This document shows, piece by piece, positions 1 through 8,473 of a stretch of DNA of 64,000 bases (within the stretch, counting starts at the first letter, position 1; every line of letters starts with the position of its first letter). Under the pieces are notes generated by a model. The model searched no databases. It was given only the letters and a program-made list of their open reading frames with translations, and was not told where the DNA came from. The stretch spans positions 186,001 to 250,000 of the forward strand of contig NZ_LR723670.1 of assembly GCF_902502825.2 (NCBI RefSeq). Reading direction: 5' to 3'. Source of the stretch: Pseudorhizobium flavum (GTDB lineage Bacteria; Pseudomonadota; Alphaproteobacteria; Rhizobiales; Rhizobiaceae). The position numbers and the translations under genes are program-made.

Positions 1-46
1 ACGGGTGTCCCAAAATATCACGGGGCAAGGGAGGCATTGATGGGCG

Positions 47-1099
47 ATGAACCTTCTGAGGCCTGAAATGAAAGATGCGCTCATTTTAGCGCCCACAGGT
101 CGTGACGCTTCCGTTGCGGCGAACATCCTGACCAGCTATGGCCTCTCGTCAGAGGTGTGCGAGAGTGTGGAGGACTGCTTCAAGATCTTCGCGTCGGCCT
201 ATAGTTTGGTCGTGACAGAGGAGGCTTTGCTTCATAGCAATCGTGAGCAATTGGCTGAATGGATTGAGGCCCAGCCGCCGTGGTCGGATTTCCCGATTGT
301 CCTTCTGACGACCAAGGAAGGTGGGCCACCAGATGCACGTCTGTCATTTCTTGCAGAGTATGCGGTCACCCTGGAGCGACCCTTTCATCCGGAATCTCTG
401 GTTGCTGCTGTACGAGCAGCGGTCCGGGCACGCCGGAGGCAGCTCGAGGTAAAGGCGCTGCTCGATGAACGGGACGAGTCGAACCAGCGACAGAAGCTCC
501 TCATCAAGGAACTCCACCATAGAGTGAAGAATACACTCGCAAACGTTCAAGCAGTGCTTGGTGCCACCGCCAGGTCGACATCGTCGGTTGAGGACTTTCA
601 AAGGTCGTTCTCGGGGCGTCTGCACGCACTTGCCCGGACACACTCCTTCCTCACGGACGATTACTGGCAGACGGCGTCACTGCATAAGATGCTGCAGGCA
701 GAGCTTGCACCATACGCCACAGACGGAAGGGTTGAACTCTGTGGTCCGGATATTCTCCTGAATGCTGATCACGCGGTGCCGCTCGGGATGGCTTTCCACG
801 AACTGGCCACCAACGCATCCAAGTATGGGTCGCTCTCTGTCCCGACAGGGCGGCTCCGTGTCGCCTGGACCGCAACCCCCATCGAGGGCGGGGAGGAACT
901 TCTACTCGGATGGACGGAGCAGGGAGGTCCCCCCGCGAAGGATAGCGGGCGGAAGGGGTTTGGAAGCCTGCTGTTCGAAAGAGTACTCTCAGTTCAGGTG
1001 GCGGCGAAATTCAACATGGACTTTGCGCCGGAGGGTCTGATCGTGACCTTGTCTCTCCCGGTAAAGCGAGGCCGGTTGGTTCCAGCATATCACGCTTGA
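47..1099 (+). CDS. HWE/HisKA_2-family sensor histidine kinase with degenerate receiver-like N-terminus
   Basis: Protein of 350 residues. Residues about 9-127 have the outline of a response-regulator receiver, but the usual phosphoacceptor Asp is missing (the strand reads SLVVTEEAL) and the usual Lys is Arg (ERPF), so it is probably a pseudo-receiver. Residues about 150-210 carry the HWE/HisKA_2 phosphoacceptor helix (ELHHRVKNTLANVQ), with the His in HRVKN. The ATPase domain follows, with the N-box FHELATNASKYG and a G-box GFGSLLFERV. There is no membrane segment, so it is cytosolic. A GGGAGG lies about 12 nt before ATG 47, and ATG 68 is an alternative start. It sits on the element side of the tRNA-Leu integrase, so it may be island cargo. 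No response regulator is adjacent. The family assignment is firm; the signal is unknown. Confidence 0.85.
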   Translation: MNLLRPEMKDALILAPTGRDASVAANILTSYGLSSEVCESVEDCFKIFASAYSLVVTEEALLHSNREQLAEWIEAQPPWSDFPIVLLTTKEGGPPDARLSFLAEYAVTLERPFHPESLVAAVRAAVRARRRQLEVKALLDERDESNQRQKLLIKELHHRVKNTLANVQAVLGATARSTSSVEDFQRSFSGRLHALARTHSFLTDDYWQTASLHKMLQAELAPYATDGRVELCGPDILLNADHAVPLGMAFHELATNASKYGSLSVPTGRLRVAWTATPIEGGEELLLGWTEQGGPPAKDSGRKGFGSLLFERVLSVQVAAKFNMDFAPEGLIVTLSLPVKRGRLVPAYHA

Positions 1100-1410
1100 T
1101 CCGACGTAGGGCGTCTTCATTAAATCCCGCTTCAACCGTAACGGGTCCGCTTTAGGCTGTCTCCGCCCAGTAGCTGAACGTCTGCTTCCGGCCCCAAAAC
1201 AGCCTTTCCGGCATGACCGAGTTCTTAGCCAACTTGGCCTGGTGTGGTGAGTACCGCTCCCCCGAGGGACGGATGGATGTCCTCGTCACACCACATAGGC
1301 AGCTGGGTTACCTGTACGAGATGCTCAACGCCTCTTGAAACGGCGGAATGGGGCTGGATTGCGTGCGGTCAGCCGAATGATGCTGACAGACTACCCTCTC
1401 ATGCCATGTC

Positions 1411-3103
1411 TCATTCCGGTGGTAGCGGTAGTTTTTGCAGAGCTGCTGCCATCACGGCTATGCCGATGTGTCGGTAGACGGCTGACGAACTACTGTCACT
1501 GTGACCTTGTATAGCGTCTGCTATGCTGTCCGGAATCCCAACTCTTGCCGCTTCAGTCTTGAACCAATGCCGAAGCGCGTGGTTCGGAGCCTTGCGAGGG
1601 TCGCGGAAGCCGCAACTACGGATCCAGGCACCGAGGCGATTGGACACGCCTTTCGAGGCGTGCTTGCTTGGGATTACCTGAGGAGCGTGAATAGAATAAG
1701 GGGCCGCTCCCTCGCGAGGCAACAAACTCCAGGAAGCCAGCCTGGATCAGGGCAGGGTGTATGGGGACGGTACGCTCGCTCGACTCATTCTTTATGCTGC
1801 CTGCGTCGCTTGCCGGCTGTACTTTCAGAACTGCGTAGCCCTCTTCCTCGGTGACATGCGAGCCGTGCAACTGAGCGACCTCGCCAATGCGAGACCCGGT
1901 GGCTGCCGCAAGCCAGGGTAGCCAGCGCTTCCACGGCTCCTTTGCCTCTGTGGCGAGATCGAGGAGTTTTGCTACTTCATCATTGGTGTAGCCCAGCATG
2001 CGAGTGCCGGCCTTTGCCTTGCGAATGACCTTGATCCCTTCGGTGGGATCCGTCGCCATCGTCTGGTTGGCGATAGCGAACCGGAACAGGGCGCGTGCGC
2101 AGCCGAGATAGCCACGGGAGATTGTTGCCGCCGCCTTCTTGTCCCGCACGAGCTTGTCCTTCCATCCGACGATGTCAGCCGCGACAACGGTGCGGATGTC
2201 ATTCGCCTTGGGTCCGATAAAGGATTTCAGGTCGCGAACGATTCCGCGCCAGCTGGAGAGGGTGCTGGCGCTTGGGTTCGTCTCCCTTTCCCATTTCTCG
2301 AAGATTGCGTCGATCGATACGGGATTGCCTTCTAGGGGAAGCGGAGACGGGGGTGGGTTCGAGGTCCTGGCAACATCAGAAACCGGAGCTGGGCTCAATG
2401 GAGCAACTTGATCTGCCGCTAGCTGGTCTCCGCCAAGAATGGCTTCGATGATTGAAAGCTCGGTGTCCAGTAGCAGCCGAGCCAAACTCACCGCAGATCT
2501 ATTATTCAACCCGGCAAGACGCTCTTGGGCAGCGATCACAAACTCTTCGACGTCGCCGGTTGCCCGCATCCGCTTCAGATTTCGGACGCGCTCTTTCAAT
2601 CGAAACTGATTCAAGAAGCCGATGATCTTGTCGAGGTCGCCTTCCGCGACGAGATGATCGAAATAGGTATAGGCGTCGGCTTCGCCGTGACCGAAATGGG
2701 CAGGGGTCGGGAGTGCCATGAGTTCCCCCGACCAGAGGCGCCGAGGCTCCCGGGTTGCCTCGGCATAGAAGGCCGCTCGCTGCTCGAACTCACGATCGCG
2801 AATGGTGAGAGCATGTTGCGAGACGATTCTCGGGAAGGTGGCGCGTAGAGCGTCCTGATCGGCTGCTGGGGTCGCCTCGTTGGCCCCGTTCGCCCCTTGG
2901 CTCTTCGAGCGCAATTCCTCGAACTGCTCTTCGGCTTCCACAGTCTTGCGGGCCAGGCGGGCCTTCGCCGTTTTGAGGTCTTTCGTGCGCAAGGAAGTCA
3001 CCACCAGCTGCCGGCCATAGACCGGCACGATATCCTTGGGGATCCATAAGCGGAAGTAGAAGGTGCCGTTTCGCACCATGAGCCGGTCTGGCAGCATTTT
3101 CAT
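1411..3103 (-). pseudogene. Frameshifted tyrosine site-specific integrase (DUF6538-type)
   Basis: The reading frame opens at 3103 (MKMLPDRLMVRNGTFYFRLW, typical DUF6538 N-terminus). It continues through a SAM-like core-binding domain and the first catalytic Arg (ATGSRIGEVAQL). It then runs out of frame near FYSRSSGNPKQ and stops at 1616. The missing C-terminus is present in the next frame down to 1411: HASKGVSNRLGAWIR, the HxxR box HALRHWFKTEA, GHSD and a YRH with the Tyr nucleophile. The shift lies around 1680-1705. All catalytic residues exist but are split, so this is either a decayed integrase or a sequencing error. Its start faces the 3' end of tRNA-Leu about 100 bp away, the usual layout for an element inserted in that tRNA. 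An in-frame TTG at 3166 is a less likely start. Confidence 0.8.
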
Positions 3104-3124
3104 CGCTTCGTGGGCCTCGACTAT

Positions 3125-3139
3125 AACACTGACTGTTAC
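3125..3139. promoter_or_regulatory. Small inverted repeat upstream of integrase
   Basis: TAACA-CTGAC-TGTTA forms a short dyad between the integrase start and the tRNA-Leu 3' end. Such dyads can be recognition or operator sites for the integrase or an excisionase, but nothing here proves a function. Low confidence. Confidence 0.2.
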
Positions 3140-3200
3140 AGCTGGGACTTCAATCGAGCGATTCAAAATATCTGAACAAAGTCAGACACTTAGTGGGAAA

Positions 3201-3287
3201 TGGTGCCCAGAAGAGGACTCGAACCTCCACACCCTTGCGAGTACCAGCACCTGAAGCTGGCGCGTCTACCAATTCCGCCATCTGGGC
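3201..3287 (-). tRNA. tRNA-Leu(CAG)
   Basis: Read on the minus strand, it begins GCCCAGATGGCGGAATTGG and ends in TCTGGGC plus an encoded ACCA. The acceptor stem pairs GCCCAGA with TCTGGGC. The anticodon arm is CCAGC-TTCAGGT-GCTGG, giving anticodon CAG. A long variable arm (class II) and the T-arm GGTTCGAGTCC are present. The 87 nt include the genomic CCA. The 3' end faces the integrase pseudogene, so this gene is the likely attachment site of the element to its left. Confidence 0.97.
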
Positions 3288-3388
3288 GACGGAGAGCGAT
3301 GTACGGGGGCGGCCGTCTGCTGTCAACTGGCTTTTTGAAGTTTCCATGTCGGGATTGCAAAAACAGTCGCAGCACCTTGGCCCGCAGC

Positions 3389-3688
3389 CTAGGAGGCATC
3401 GTTCGATGGCGTTTGCCGGTCCAAATGCCCCAGGTCCCGCTCCGGCTCGATCACGTCGCGAACCCTTTGCTTGAGCTCCTTCGGCCCGGGAAATCCGCCG
3501 TCACGCTTGCGTTCCCAAAGAAGGTCGCCGTCGATCCGGATCTCGAAATTGCCGCCGGTTCCGGGGATGAGCGCCACTTCGCCGAGACTGTCGGAAAAGG
3601 TCTGCAGCAGTTCCTGCGCCATCCATCCGGCCCGCAACAGCCAGTTGCATTGGGTGCAGTAGAGGATGGTAACGCGCGGCTTGTCCAT
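3389..3688 (-). CDS. SelT/SelW/SelH (Rdx) family thioredoxin-fold protein
   Basis: Protein of 99 residues starting MDKPRVTILYCTQCNWLL. It has the CxxC redox motif (CTQC) straight after the first beta strand and the family signature GGNFEIRIDGDLLWERKRDGGFP, as in Rdx/SelW-related proteins. In bacteria these have Cys in place of selenocysteine and a presumed thiol-redox role without a defined substrate. The start at 3688 is chosen over a longer frame because AAGGAAGAG stands 8 nt before it and the family starts at this point. It is the first gene on the chromosomal side of the tRNA-Leu gene. Confidence 0.88.
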   Translation of the reverse strand: MDKPRVTILYCTQCNWLLRAGWMAQELLQTFSDSLGEVALIPGTGGNFEIRIDGDLLWERKRDGGFPGPKELKQRVRDVIEPERDLGHLDRQTPSNDAS

Positions 3689-3843
3689 GGCTCTTCCTTC
3701 GACCGGTCCTGGGAATAGAGCGACTATGGACTGAACGGGAGCGGAATTCCATTCTGAGGGAAGGGCAAGTGTAGCGAGGACTTCCCATTCCTCGTCTGGG
3801 ACATGGCATGACGGGAGGCGCTTGAGCCGCCGCTGATCCCACG

Positions 3844-3872
3844 AAAAAGGCTCCCGCACGAATGCGGGAGCC
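3844..3872 (-). terminator. Rho-independent terminator of the DUF3618 stress operon
   Basis: On the minus strand, GGCTCCCGCA pairs with TGCGGGAGCC around a four-base loop, followed by TTTTT. It lies just beyond the stop of the DUF3618 gene. Confidence 0.85.
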
Positions 3873-3891
3873 TCGAAGTGAAGGCAACGGG

Positions 3892-4902
3892 TCAGTGGGG
3901 GCGGGTATCTCCCCGTGCCGCACCGTTGCCCTGCTGCATGCCGCGGGCTTCCTCGGCTATACGGTCCCTCGCCGCATCATGGACATCCGAAGCGACGGCC
4001 GAAGCCTTGCCATAGATGTCCGACGCTGCGGCCTCGGCCTTGTCGACCGCATCGGCGGCCTTCGAGGACATCTGCTTACGCACACCTTCGGCCATCTCGC
4101 CCATCGCTTCGTCCTCGCGGCGCGTGTTCGGCAGGGCGGCACCGATGGCCGCGCCGAGTGCAAAGGCTAATGCCCCGCCGATCAGTGGCTGGTCGCGGAA
4201 ATGCCGGGCAATGCTGTCGTTCAGATCGCCGGCGTAGTCGCGAACCGACCCACCCGCCGACATCGCACCGTCACCCATGGACCGCGCGCCGCGCATCATG
4301 GAGTGGCCGGCTTTTCCAGCGGTAGAACTCATCCGTCTCCAGGTTTTCGAAGCCCAGCCGGAAGCCTCGTCGAAGAGGCGGCCGGTCTCGTCGCGGATGT
4401 CGTGGACCTGACGCCCGGTCGCATCTGCAAAGCCGCGATAGGTCTTGCCCGCTTCGTCCATGAAGTGGCCGGCGCGGCGACCGGTTTCATCGGTCAGAGC
4501 CCGGAACCGGCTTCCTCCTTCGTCGGTGAAGTGGCTGTAACGGCTCTCCCCCTGCGTCTGCACGGGGCCGACGCGGCGGACATGGCCGGTGACGGGCGCC
4601 AGTGGATATTCCACTCCATCGTCCTCATGGGCAGAGGTCCGGTTGCTGCCTGGATTGGCCATCAGCCAGGCCATGCTCACACCCATCAATGCGACGGGGA
4701 TGGGATTGGTCTTCATGGCACTGCCGAGATTGGCGACGTATTCGCCGCCGCCGCTCGACTTGGCATAGGCCAACGCTTCGTCCAGAAGCTGGCCCGGCGA
4801 CATCTTCGCCTGAATCGCATCCATGCGTTCCTCGATCCGGCGACGGTCCTGTTCGATCTCGCGCTCGAGCTGTTCAGCCCGCATTGTATCGGTCGTGGAC
4901 AT
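3892..4902 (-). CDS. DUF3618 stress protein with tandem 11-residue repeats
   Basis: Protein of 336 residues. Residues 8-50 are a charged coiled-coil helix of DUF3618 type (EREIEQDRRRIEERMDAIQ), followed by a hydrophobic segment around residues 68-83. Residues 121-175 are five consecutive 11-residue repeats of the form x4-[FLI]-x-D-[EA]-x-G-[RK/S]; a sixth, degenerate copy runs to residue 186. A glycine/alanine-rich second hydrophobic stretch (LIGGALAFALGAAIGAALP) precedes a C-terminal amphipathic Ala/Lys/Asp region. The architecture suggests a membrane-associated, LEA-like desiccation or osmotic protectant, which is inference. It is the last gene of a three-gene operon, with its ATG overlapping the preceding stop (TGATG). 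An EcfG-type promoter heads the operon. Confidence 0.8.
   Translation of the reverse strand: MSTTDTMRAEQLEREIEQDRRRIEERMDAIQAKMSPGQLLDEALAYAKSSGGGEYVANLGSAMKTNPIPVALMGVSMAWLMANPGSNRTSAHEDDGVEYPLAPVTGHVRRVGPVQTQGESRYSHFTDEGGSRFRALTDETGRRAGHFMDEAGKTYRGFADATGRQVHDIRDETGRLFDEASGWASKTWRRMSSTAGKAGHSMMRGARSMGDGAMSAGGSVRDYAGDLNDSIARHFRDQPLIGGALAFALGAAIGAALPNTRREDEAMGEMAEGVRKQMSSKAADAVDKAEAAASDIYGKASAVASDVHDAARDRIAEEARGMQQGNGAARGDTRPH
4345..4542 (-). repeat. Coding tandem repeats: five 11-residue units plus one degenerate unit
   Basis: Residues 121-186 of the DUF3618 protein. The units are RYSHFTDEGGS, RFRALTDETGR, RAGHFMDEAGK, TYRGFADATGR and QVHDIRDETGR, then the degenerate LFDEASGWASK. The 11-residue period is that of group-3 LEA proteins and apolipoprotein-like amphipathic helices. 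Confidence 0.8.
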
Positions 4903-5318
4903 CAGACACGCTCCTTTATCATCTGGGCATCCCGGCGAATGGACGTCGAGGTGCGGTCAAGCTTCAGGTTCTCACCGCGCAGGGTCGACAAGCCGCGATG
5001 GATCATACCCCAAGCGAGGAGCGCCACGACGACGCCGACGATGACTGACGCGAGGCCATCTGCGCCCGGTTCCGTCATTCCCCGAGCGACGAAGAATGCG
5101 GCGAGGCCATTGACGAGGGCCGCGAGAAGAACGCCGACGGCCGCGATCGCGAATACCAGTCCTGCGGCGAAGGCCTCAACCCCCGTAAGGGCGTGGGACA
5201 TCTTCTCCGAGGCTTCTGTCTTGGCGAGCGTGATTTCCTTGCGGAAGAGACCGGTGATGTCGGACACCAGTCCGCTCAGCAGTTCGGAAAGGGGACGATT
5301 GTCCATTTGGTTAGCCAT
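4902..5318 (-). CDS. Phage-holin-family (holin-X/DUF1469-like) small membrane protein
   Basis: Protein of 138 residues. An N-terminal amphipathic segment (LSELLSGLVSDITGLFRKEITLAKTE) is followed by two long hydrophobic helices (residues about 49-80 and 86-106), a short basic loop and a charged tail. This matches the putative holin-X/DUF1469 family, which in alphaproteobacteria is normally chromosomal and stress-linked rather than a phage lysis gene. Start 5318 has AGGGA 8 nt upstream, and its first 8 nt overlap the preceding gene. The stop overlaps the DUF3618 start by 1 nt, so the three genes are translationally coupled. Confidence 0.82.
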   Translation of the reverse strand: MANQMDNRPLSELLSGLVSDITGLFRKEITLAKTEASEKMSHALTGVEAFAAGLVFAIAAVGVLLAALVNGLAAFFVARGMTEPGADGLASVIVGVVVALLAWGMIHRGLSTLRGENLKLDRTSTSIRRDAQMIKERV

Positions 5319-6000
5319 TGTAGCTTCCCTCCGAATTGTAGCCCGTCGCATAGCCGGTGCCGGTGGCGGGGCTGACGGGTGAGGTTGACGTGGTGGCCGT
5401 GCTGCTGCCGGCCCGGCTGATCCCTTCGCTCCGCCCGGCGGTTTGTCCGCCGCGATCGGCCGATGCGGTCAGGAAACGGCTGGCGGCAAAGCCTGCCAGG
5501 GCCGCAATGCCGAGAAAGGCGGCAGGTTGCCTGCGGCCGAAATCTTCAGCCATGGCGGCGACTTCGCTAAGATCCTTGCCCTTCATGTCATCGGCAAAGC
5601 GCTGCATGCTGGCACCGATCTGCTTGGCGTAGCGGCCGACCTCGCGCTGGTCGCCCTGCTCGAGCTCGCCCCCGACGCGCTCGATGGCGCTGGCGATGCC
5701 GCTGACTCGGCTCGCTGCAAAATCCTTCTGCTCGCCGGCAGCGTCGCGGGCCTGTTGCCCCACCCGGCTGACCTGTTCCTGGGCGCCGGCCTTCACCGCC
5801 TGCCAGTCTTCAGCGGCTTTCTCCTTCAGGCTGCCTCCTGCGTCCTTGGCCGCGGAGGAAACTGCCGAGGCGGCATGGGACGCTGTCCCCTCTTGCCCCG
5901 ACGGCTTGCTGGCGGAAGGGTCGCGAGCAGGATTGCTTGCGGTTGGATAGGTAGAGCCAGGCTGAAAGCCGGCTCCTGGATTCGTGTCTCGTTCGGTCAT
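5311..6000 (-). CDS. Nutrient-deprivation-induced-type stress protein
   Basis: Protein of 229 residues starting MTERDTNPGAGFQPG. A polar, Ser/Pro/Gly-rich N-terminus (1-50) is followed by a long Ala/Glu/Lys/Gln amphipathic helical region (50-150, AAKDAGGSLKEKAAEDWQAV). A short hydrophobic helix (AAFLGIAALAGFAASRFL) and a disordered Ser/Thr/Gly tail close the protein. It resembles proteins annotated in rhizobia as nutrient-deprivation-induced; the biochemical role is unknown. GGGAGAG stands before ATG 6000. It is the first gene of the operon and lies 66 nt downstream of an EcfG-type promoter. The helical, low-complexity make-up is LEA-like. Confidence 0.75.
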   Translation of the reverse strand: MTERDTNPGAGFQPGSTYPTASNPARDPSASKPSGQEGTASHAASAVSSAAKDAGGSLKEKAAEDWQAVKAGAQEQVSRVGQQARDAAGEQKDFAASRVSGIASAIERVGGELEQGDQREVGRYAKQIGASMQRFADDMKGKDLSEVAAMAEDFGRRQPAAFLGIAALAGFAASRFLTASADRGGQTAGRSEGISRAGSSTATTSTSPVSPATGTGYATGYNSEGSYNG

Positions 6001-6065
6001 TGAACTCTCCCAAAATCTGGAACGGGATAGGCATGACGACATCAAGTGATGCGATCTTTGGAGGA

Positions 6066-6090
6066 ACCGGGATCGCGGCCTAAAGTTCCC
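6066..6090 (-). promoter_or_regulatory. EcfG/RpoE2-type general stress promoter for the DUF3618 operon
   Basis: On the minus strand the site reads GGAAC, 16 nt, GGTT. Stated as GGAAC-N18-TT, it fits the Sinorhizobium RpoE2 consensus. It ends 66 nt before the ATG at 6000. Recognising the motif is direct; assigning it to EcfG is by consensus. Confidence 0.7.
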
Positions 6091-6270
6091 AGAATTGCCG
6101 CAATTCGCTACCGCCTCGCCGAGGGGAGGCTACCGTTTGGCGCCATCATGGTCGTGCTCGTTAAGAATGGATTCAATCTTTGGCGGTAATCTTCCGTTAG
6201 CTTTTTCCGTGCGCGCGTCCCGGCGTCGTGTGCGGCTGCCTTCGATCCCTGTTTTGCGTACGTGGGTGCC

Positions 6271-7287
6271 ATGCGTCGTTCCGCCATCTCCGCCATTGCC
6301 ATGATTGCCTTCGCCCTGTCGGGCTGCACGTCGAGCTCGGGTCCCGAGGCTCTCGTCGCCGGTCTGCCTTCAAGGGAGGTGACGAGTTCCGTTAAACCCG
6401 CGGCGCCGGTTCCCGCAGCGGTCGTGGGAGAGGCGAAGCCGCTCGCCTGGGCGGAGGATGAGACCGGCAGTGCGCCGCTGGCGGCCATGACTACGACCGT
6501 CGGCATGCCGACCCCCTCGTCGCGCCCGCTGGGGATGCTTCTGCCGGATAATCCTGCCGGCGCAGGCCCCGTCACGCGCTCGCGGGTCTACAGCCAGCGC
6601 TTCAGCGACGCCAAGCCGATCAATTTCGGCAAGGTCCAGCCGCAGCATTACGCCGTGCACGGCGTCGACGTCTCCCGCTGGCAGGGCGAGATCGACTGGC
6701 CGAAGCTCAGGACGCAGGGCGCGAACTTCGCCTACATCAAGGCCACGGACGGCGGCGACCATCTCGACCCCATGTTCAAGACCAACTGGCAGCGGGCCAA
6801 GGAGGCCGGCATCCGCCGCGGCGCCTACCACTTCTTCTACTGGTGCCGGCGCGCAAGCGAGCAGGCCGACTGGTTCATCCGTAACGTGCCGCGTGATCCC
6901 GACGCCCTGCCGCCGGTGATCGACGTCGAGTGGAACGGCGACTCGGCTTGCAAGCGTCGCCCCTCGCGCGCCGACGTCCTGGAAAAGATGCAGGTCTTCA
7001 TGGACAAGCTGGAGCGGCACTACGGCCAGCGGCCTGTGATCTACACGGCTCCGGATTTCTACAAGGACAACCTCGTCGGCGCCTTCGAGAACTATCCCTT
7101 CTGGCTGCGCGCCGTCGCCCAGCACCCGTCCAAGGTCTATCCGGGCCGCAAGTTCGTCTTCTGGCAATATTCCGGCTCGGGCCTGTCGCAGGGCGTGAAC
7201 GGCAAGATCGACCTCAACGTCTTCAACGGTTCTGTCGAGGGCTGGCACAACTGGGTCGAGGCAAGGACGATGACCGCCCGAAACTGA
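6271..7287 (+). CDS. GH25-family lysozyme-like lipoprotein
   Basis: Protein of 338 residues. It has a type II signal (MRRSAISAIAMIAFALSGC) with lipobox LSGC, so it is predicted to be anchored to a membrane. A Ser/Pro-rich linker runs to about residue 115. The GH25 muramidase barrel follows: HGVDVSRWQGEIDW, ANFAYIKATDGGDHLDP, RRGAYHFFYWCRRASEQADWF, PPVIDVEWNGDSAC, and the late RKFVFWQYSGSG with KIDLNVFNG. The acidic residues of the first strand and of IDVEW are the family's catalytic ones. The likely role is peptidoglycan cleavage in the envelope. An upstream in-frame GTG at 6262 is possible, but ATG 6271 gives a normal signal peptide. It is divergent from the stress operon, with no clear EcfG site of its own. 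Confidence 0.87.
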   Translation: MRRSAISAIAMIAFALSGCTSSSGPEALVAGLPSREVTSSVKPAAPVPAAVVGEAKPLAWAEDETGSAPLAAMTTTVGMPTPSSRPLGMLLPDNPAGAGPVTRSRVYSQRFSDAKPINFGKVQPQHYAVHGVDVSRWQGEIDWPKLRTQGANFAYIKATDGGDHLDPMFKTNWQRAKEAGIRRGAYHFFYWCRRASEQADWFIRNVPRDPDALPPVIDVEWNGDSACKRRPSRADVLEKMQVFMDKLERHYGQRPVIYTAPDFYKDNLVGAFENYPFWLRAVAQHPSKVYPGRKFVFWQYSGSGLSQGVNGKIDLNVFNGSVEGWHNWVEARTMTARN

Positions 7288-7337
7288 CGGATCCGCTTGC
7301 TCTTCCATGGGTTCCGGAGACGCATCGAATCTTTGAC

Positions 7338-7363
7338 GGAACAAATTTCCGTGAGTCTCCGTT
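7338..7363 (+). promoter_or_regulatory. EcfG/RpoE2-type promoter for the small membrane protein
   Basis: GGAAC, 17 nt, CGTT: a full match to the alphaproteobacterial general stress sigma factor consensus. It ends 30 nt before the ATG at 7394. Confidence 0.75.
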
Positions 7364-7393
7364 CTTCTGCCAGGTTAAACGGAGGAAGAACCC

Positions 7394-7729
7394 ATGACCT
7401 ATGATCCGAATGACAATCGTCCGGACCTGCGTGACCGTCGCCCGGACCTCGTGAATAACAACGTCGACGCCCGCCGCAGCTCGTCCTGGGTGCCGTGGGT
7501 GGCCGTTCTGGCTGTCCTGCTGATCGGCGCCTTCATCTGGGGCAATATGGGTGGCGAGCCCGGTACCGACCCGGCGACGACCTCCTCGACGACGAATTCG
7601 GAAGCCATGGACAGCGCTCCGGCTCCGGTCGCTCCGGCACCGGGCGGTGGCGCAACCGACGCTGCCCCGGCCGCACCCGCCGACCCGGCAACACCGCCCG
7701 CTGCAGGTGGCGCCACGAACGGCGGCTAA
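7394..7729 (+). CDS. Small single-pass membrane protein with Ala/Pro-rich tail, stress promoter
   Basis: Protein of 111 residues. A charged N-terminus (PNDNRPDLRDRRPDL) precedes one transmembrane helix (residues about 34-50, VPWVAVLAVLLIGAFIWG). The tail is low-complexity, rich in Ala, Pro, Gly and Thr, and probably periplasmic. No enzymatic domain is visible and the function is unknown. GGAGGAAG stands in front of the ATG. It has its own EcfG-type promoter 30 nt upstream and a terminator about 25 nt after the stop, so it is a monocistronic stress gene. Confidence 0.78.
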   Translation: MTYDPNDNRPDLRDRRPDLVNNNVDARRSSSWVPWVAVLAVLLIGAFIWGNMGGEPGTDPATTSSTTNSEAMDSAPAPVAPAPGGGATDAAPAAPADPATPPAAGGATNGG

Positions 7730-7752
7730 TCTGTCCCACATCATCTTCCCGA

Positions 7753-7782
7753 GCCGCTCGCCATCCTTGGCGGGCGGCTTTT
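7753..7782 (+). terminator. Rho-independent terminator
   Basis: GCCGCTCGCC and GGCGGGCGGC pair with one G-U wobble and are followed by TTTT. It ends the transcript of the small membrane protein. Confidence 0.8.
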
Positions 7783-8473
7783 CTTTGGGGCGACAAAGGT
7801 ATGCCACCTCGGCACTCTTGGTGAGGGGTTCCCTTGTCCTCGGGTCAAGCCCGAGGATGACGAGCGGACAGACTCCTCTCTTGGCGATCCACGGGTCTCA
7901 CTGCGTTCGCCCGAGGAAGACGAACAATTTCAAATCGGACGGGGCGCTGAAAGCTGCCTCGTAAAGTTAGTTTATGTGGCACCTCTCAGCGCCCCGTTCG
8001 GCAGTTTGTGCCCGCGACTCCGGTCTCTCTGCAAAGGTCGAGTGGGGAGGTGTTTGACCGCCGGTTTCCCGGGTGCCGAGGCTTCTTGCCCCGGCATCTC
8101 GTCGGACCTGGAGGTCCGGCGACATCCTCTCCATCGACCCCCCTGTGTGCCGCACAGGCACGCCCGGCGCGCTCTTTCGGGCATCAGAAGCAGGTGGCCG
8201 GTCCGAAACCATCCCGCTTCCCCCGTCTCGCCGGAGGGAGACCATTTTCCGCGGACCCCGATGATGAAGGTTCACGTCGTCCCCTCACCACCAGCGCCGG
8301 CCCCGCCTCGCCAGGACGCCTCCTGGTGTATCCGCAGCGGGACGGGGATAGTGTAGGTATGGGTTTGGGGGGAGGGGATGAAGGAGGACGAGAATTCGTG
8401 CAAGATGTTGATGTTGTTGATGGGGCTGCGTGAAAACGTCCCCCTCTTCGCCTCCGGTGCGCCCCCCTCACCA
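7783..8473. other. Non-coding stretch with scattered inverted repeats
   Basis: No reading frame here has a convincing ribosome site or family resemblance. Two compact dyads are visible: TCCTCGGG/CCCGAGGA at 7837-7857 and GTCGGACCT/AGGTCCGgCGAC at 8101-8123. Both resemble short dispersed palindromes of rhizobial intergenic DNA. With the RIME-like element to the right, this makes almost 1 kb of repeat-type DNA between two convergent genes. Confidence 0.5.

Noticed and set aside
1244..1477. Short plus-strand frame downstream of the HWE kinase
   Set aside because: No ribosome site and no resemblance; it partly overlaps the displaced C-terminus of the integrase.
7967..8433. Several short frames on both strands in the repeat-rich gap
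   Set aside because: They are Pro/Arg/Ser-rich artefacts across palindromic DNA, with no ribosome site or domain.
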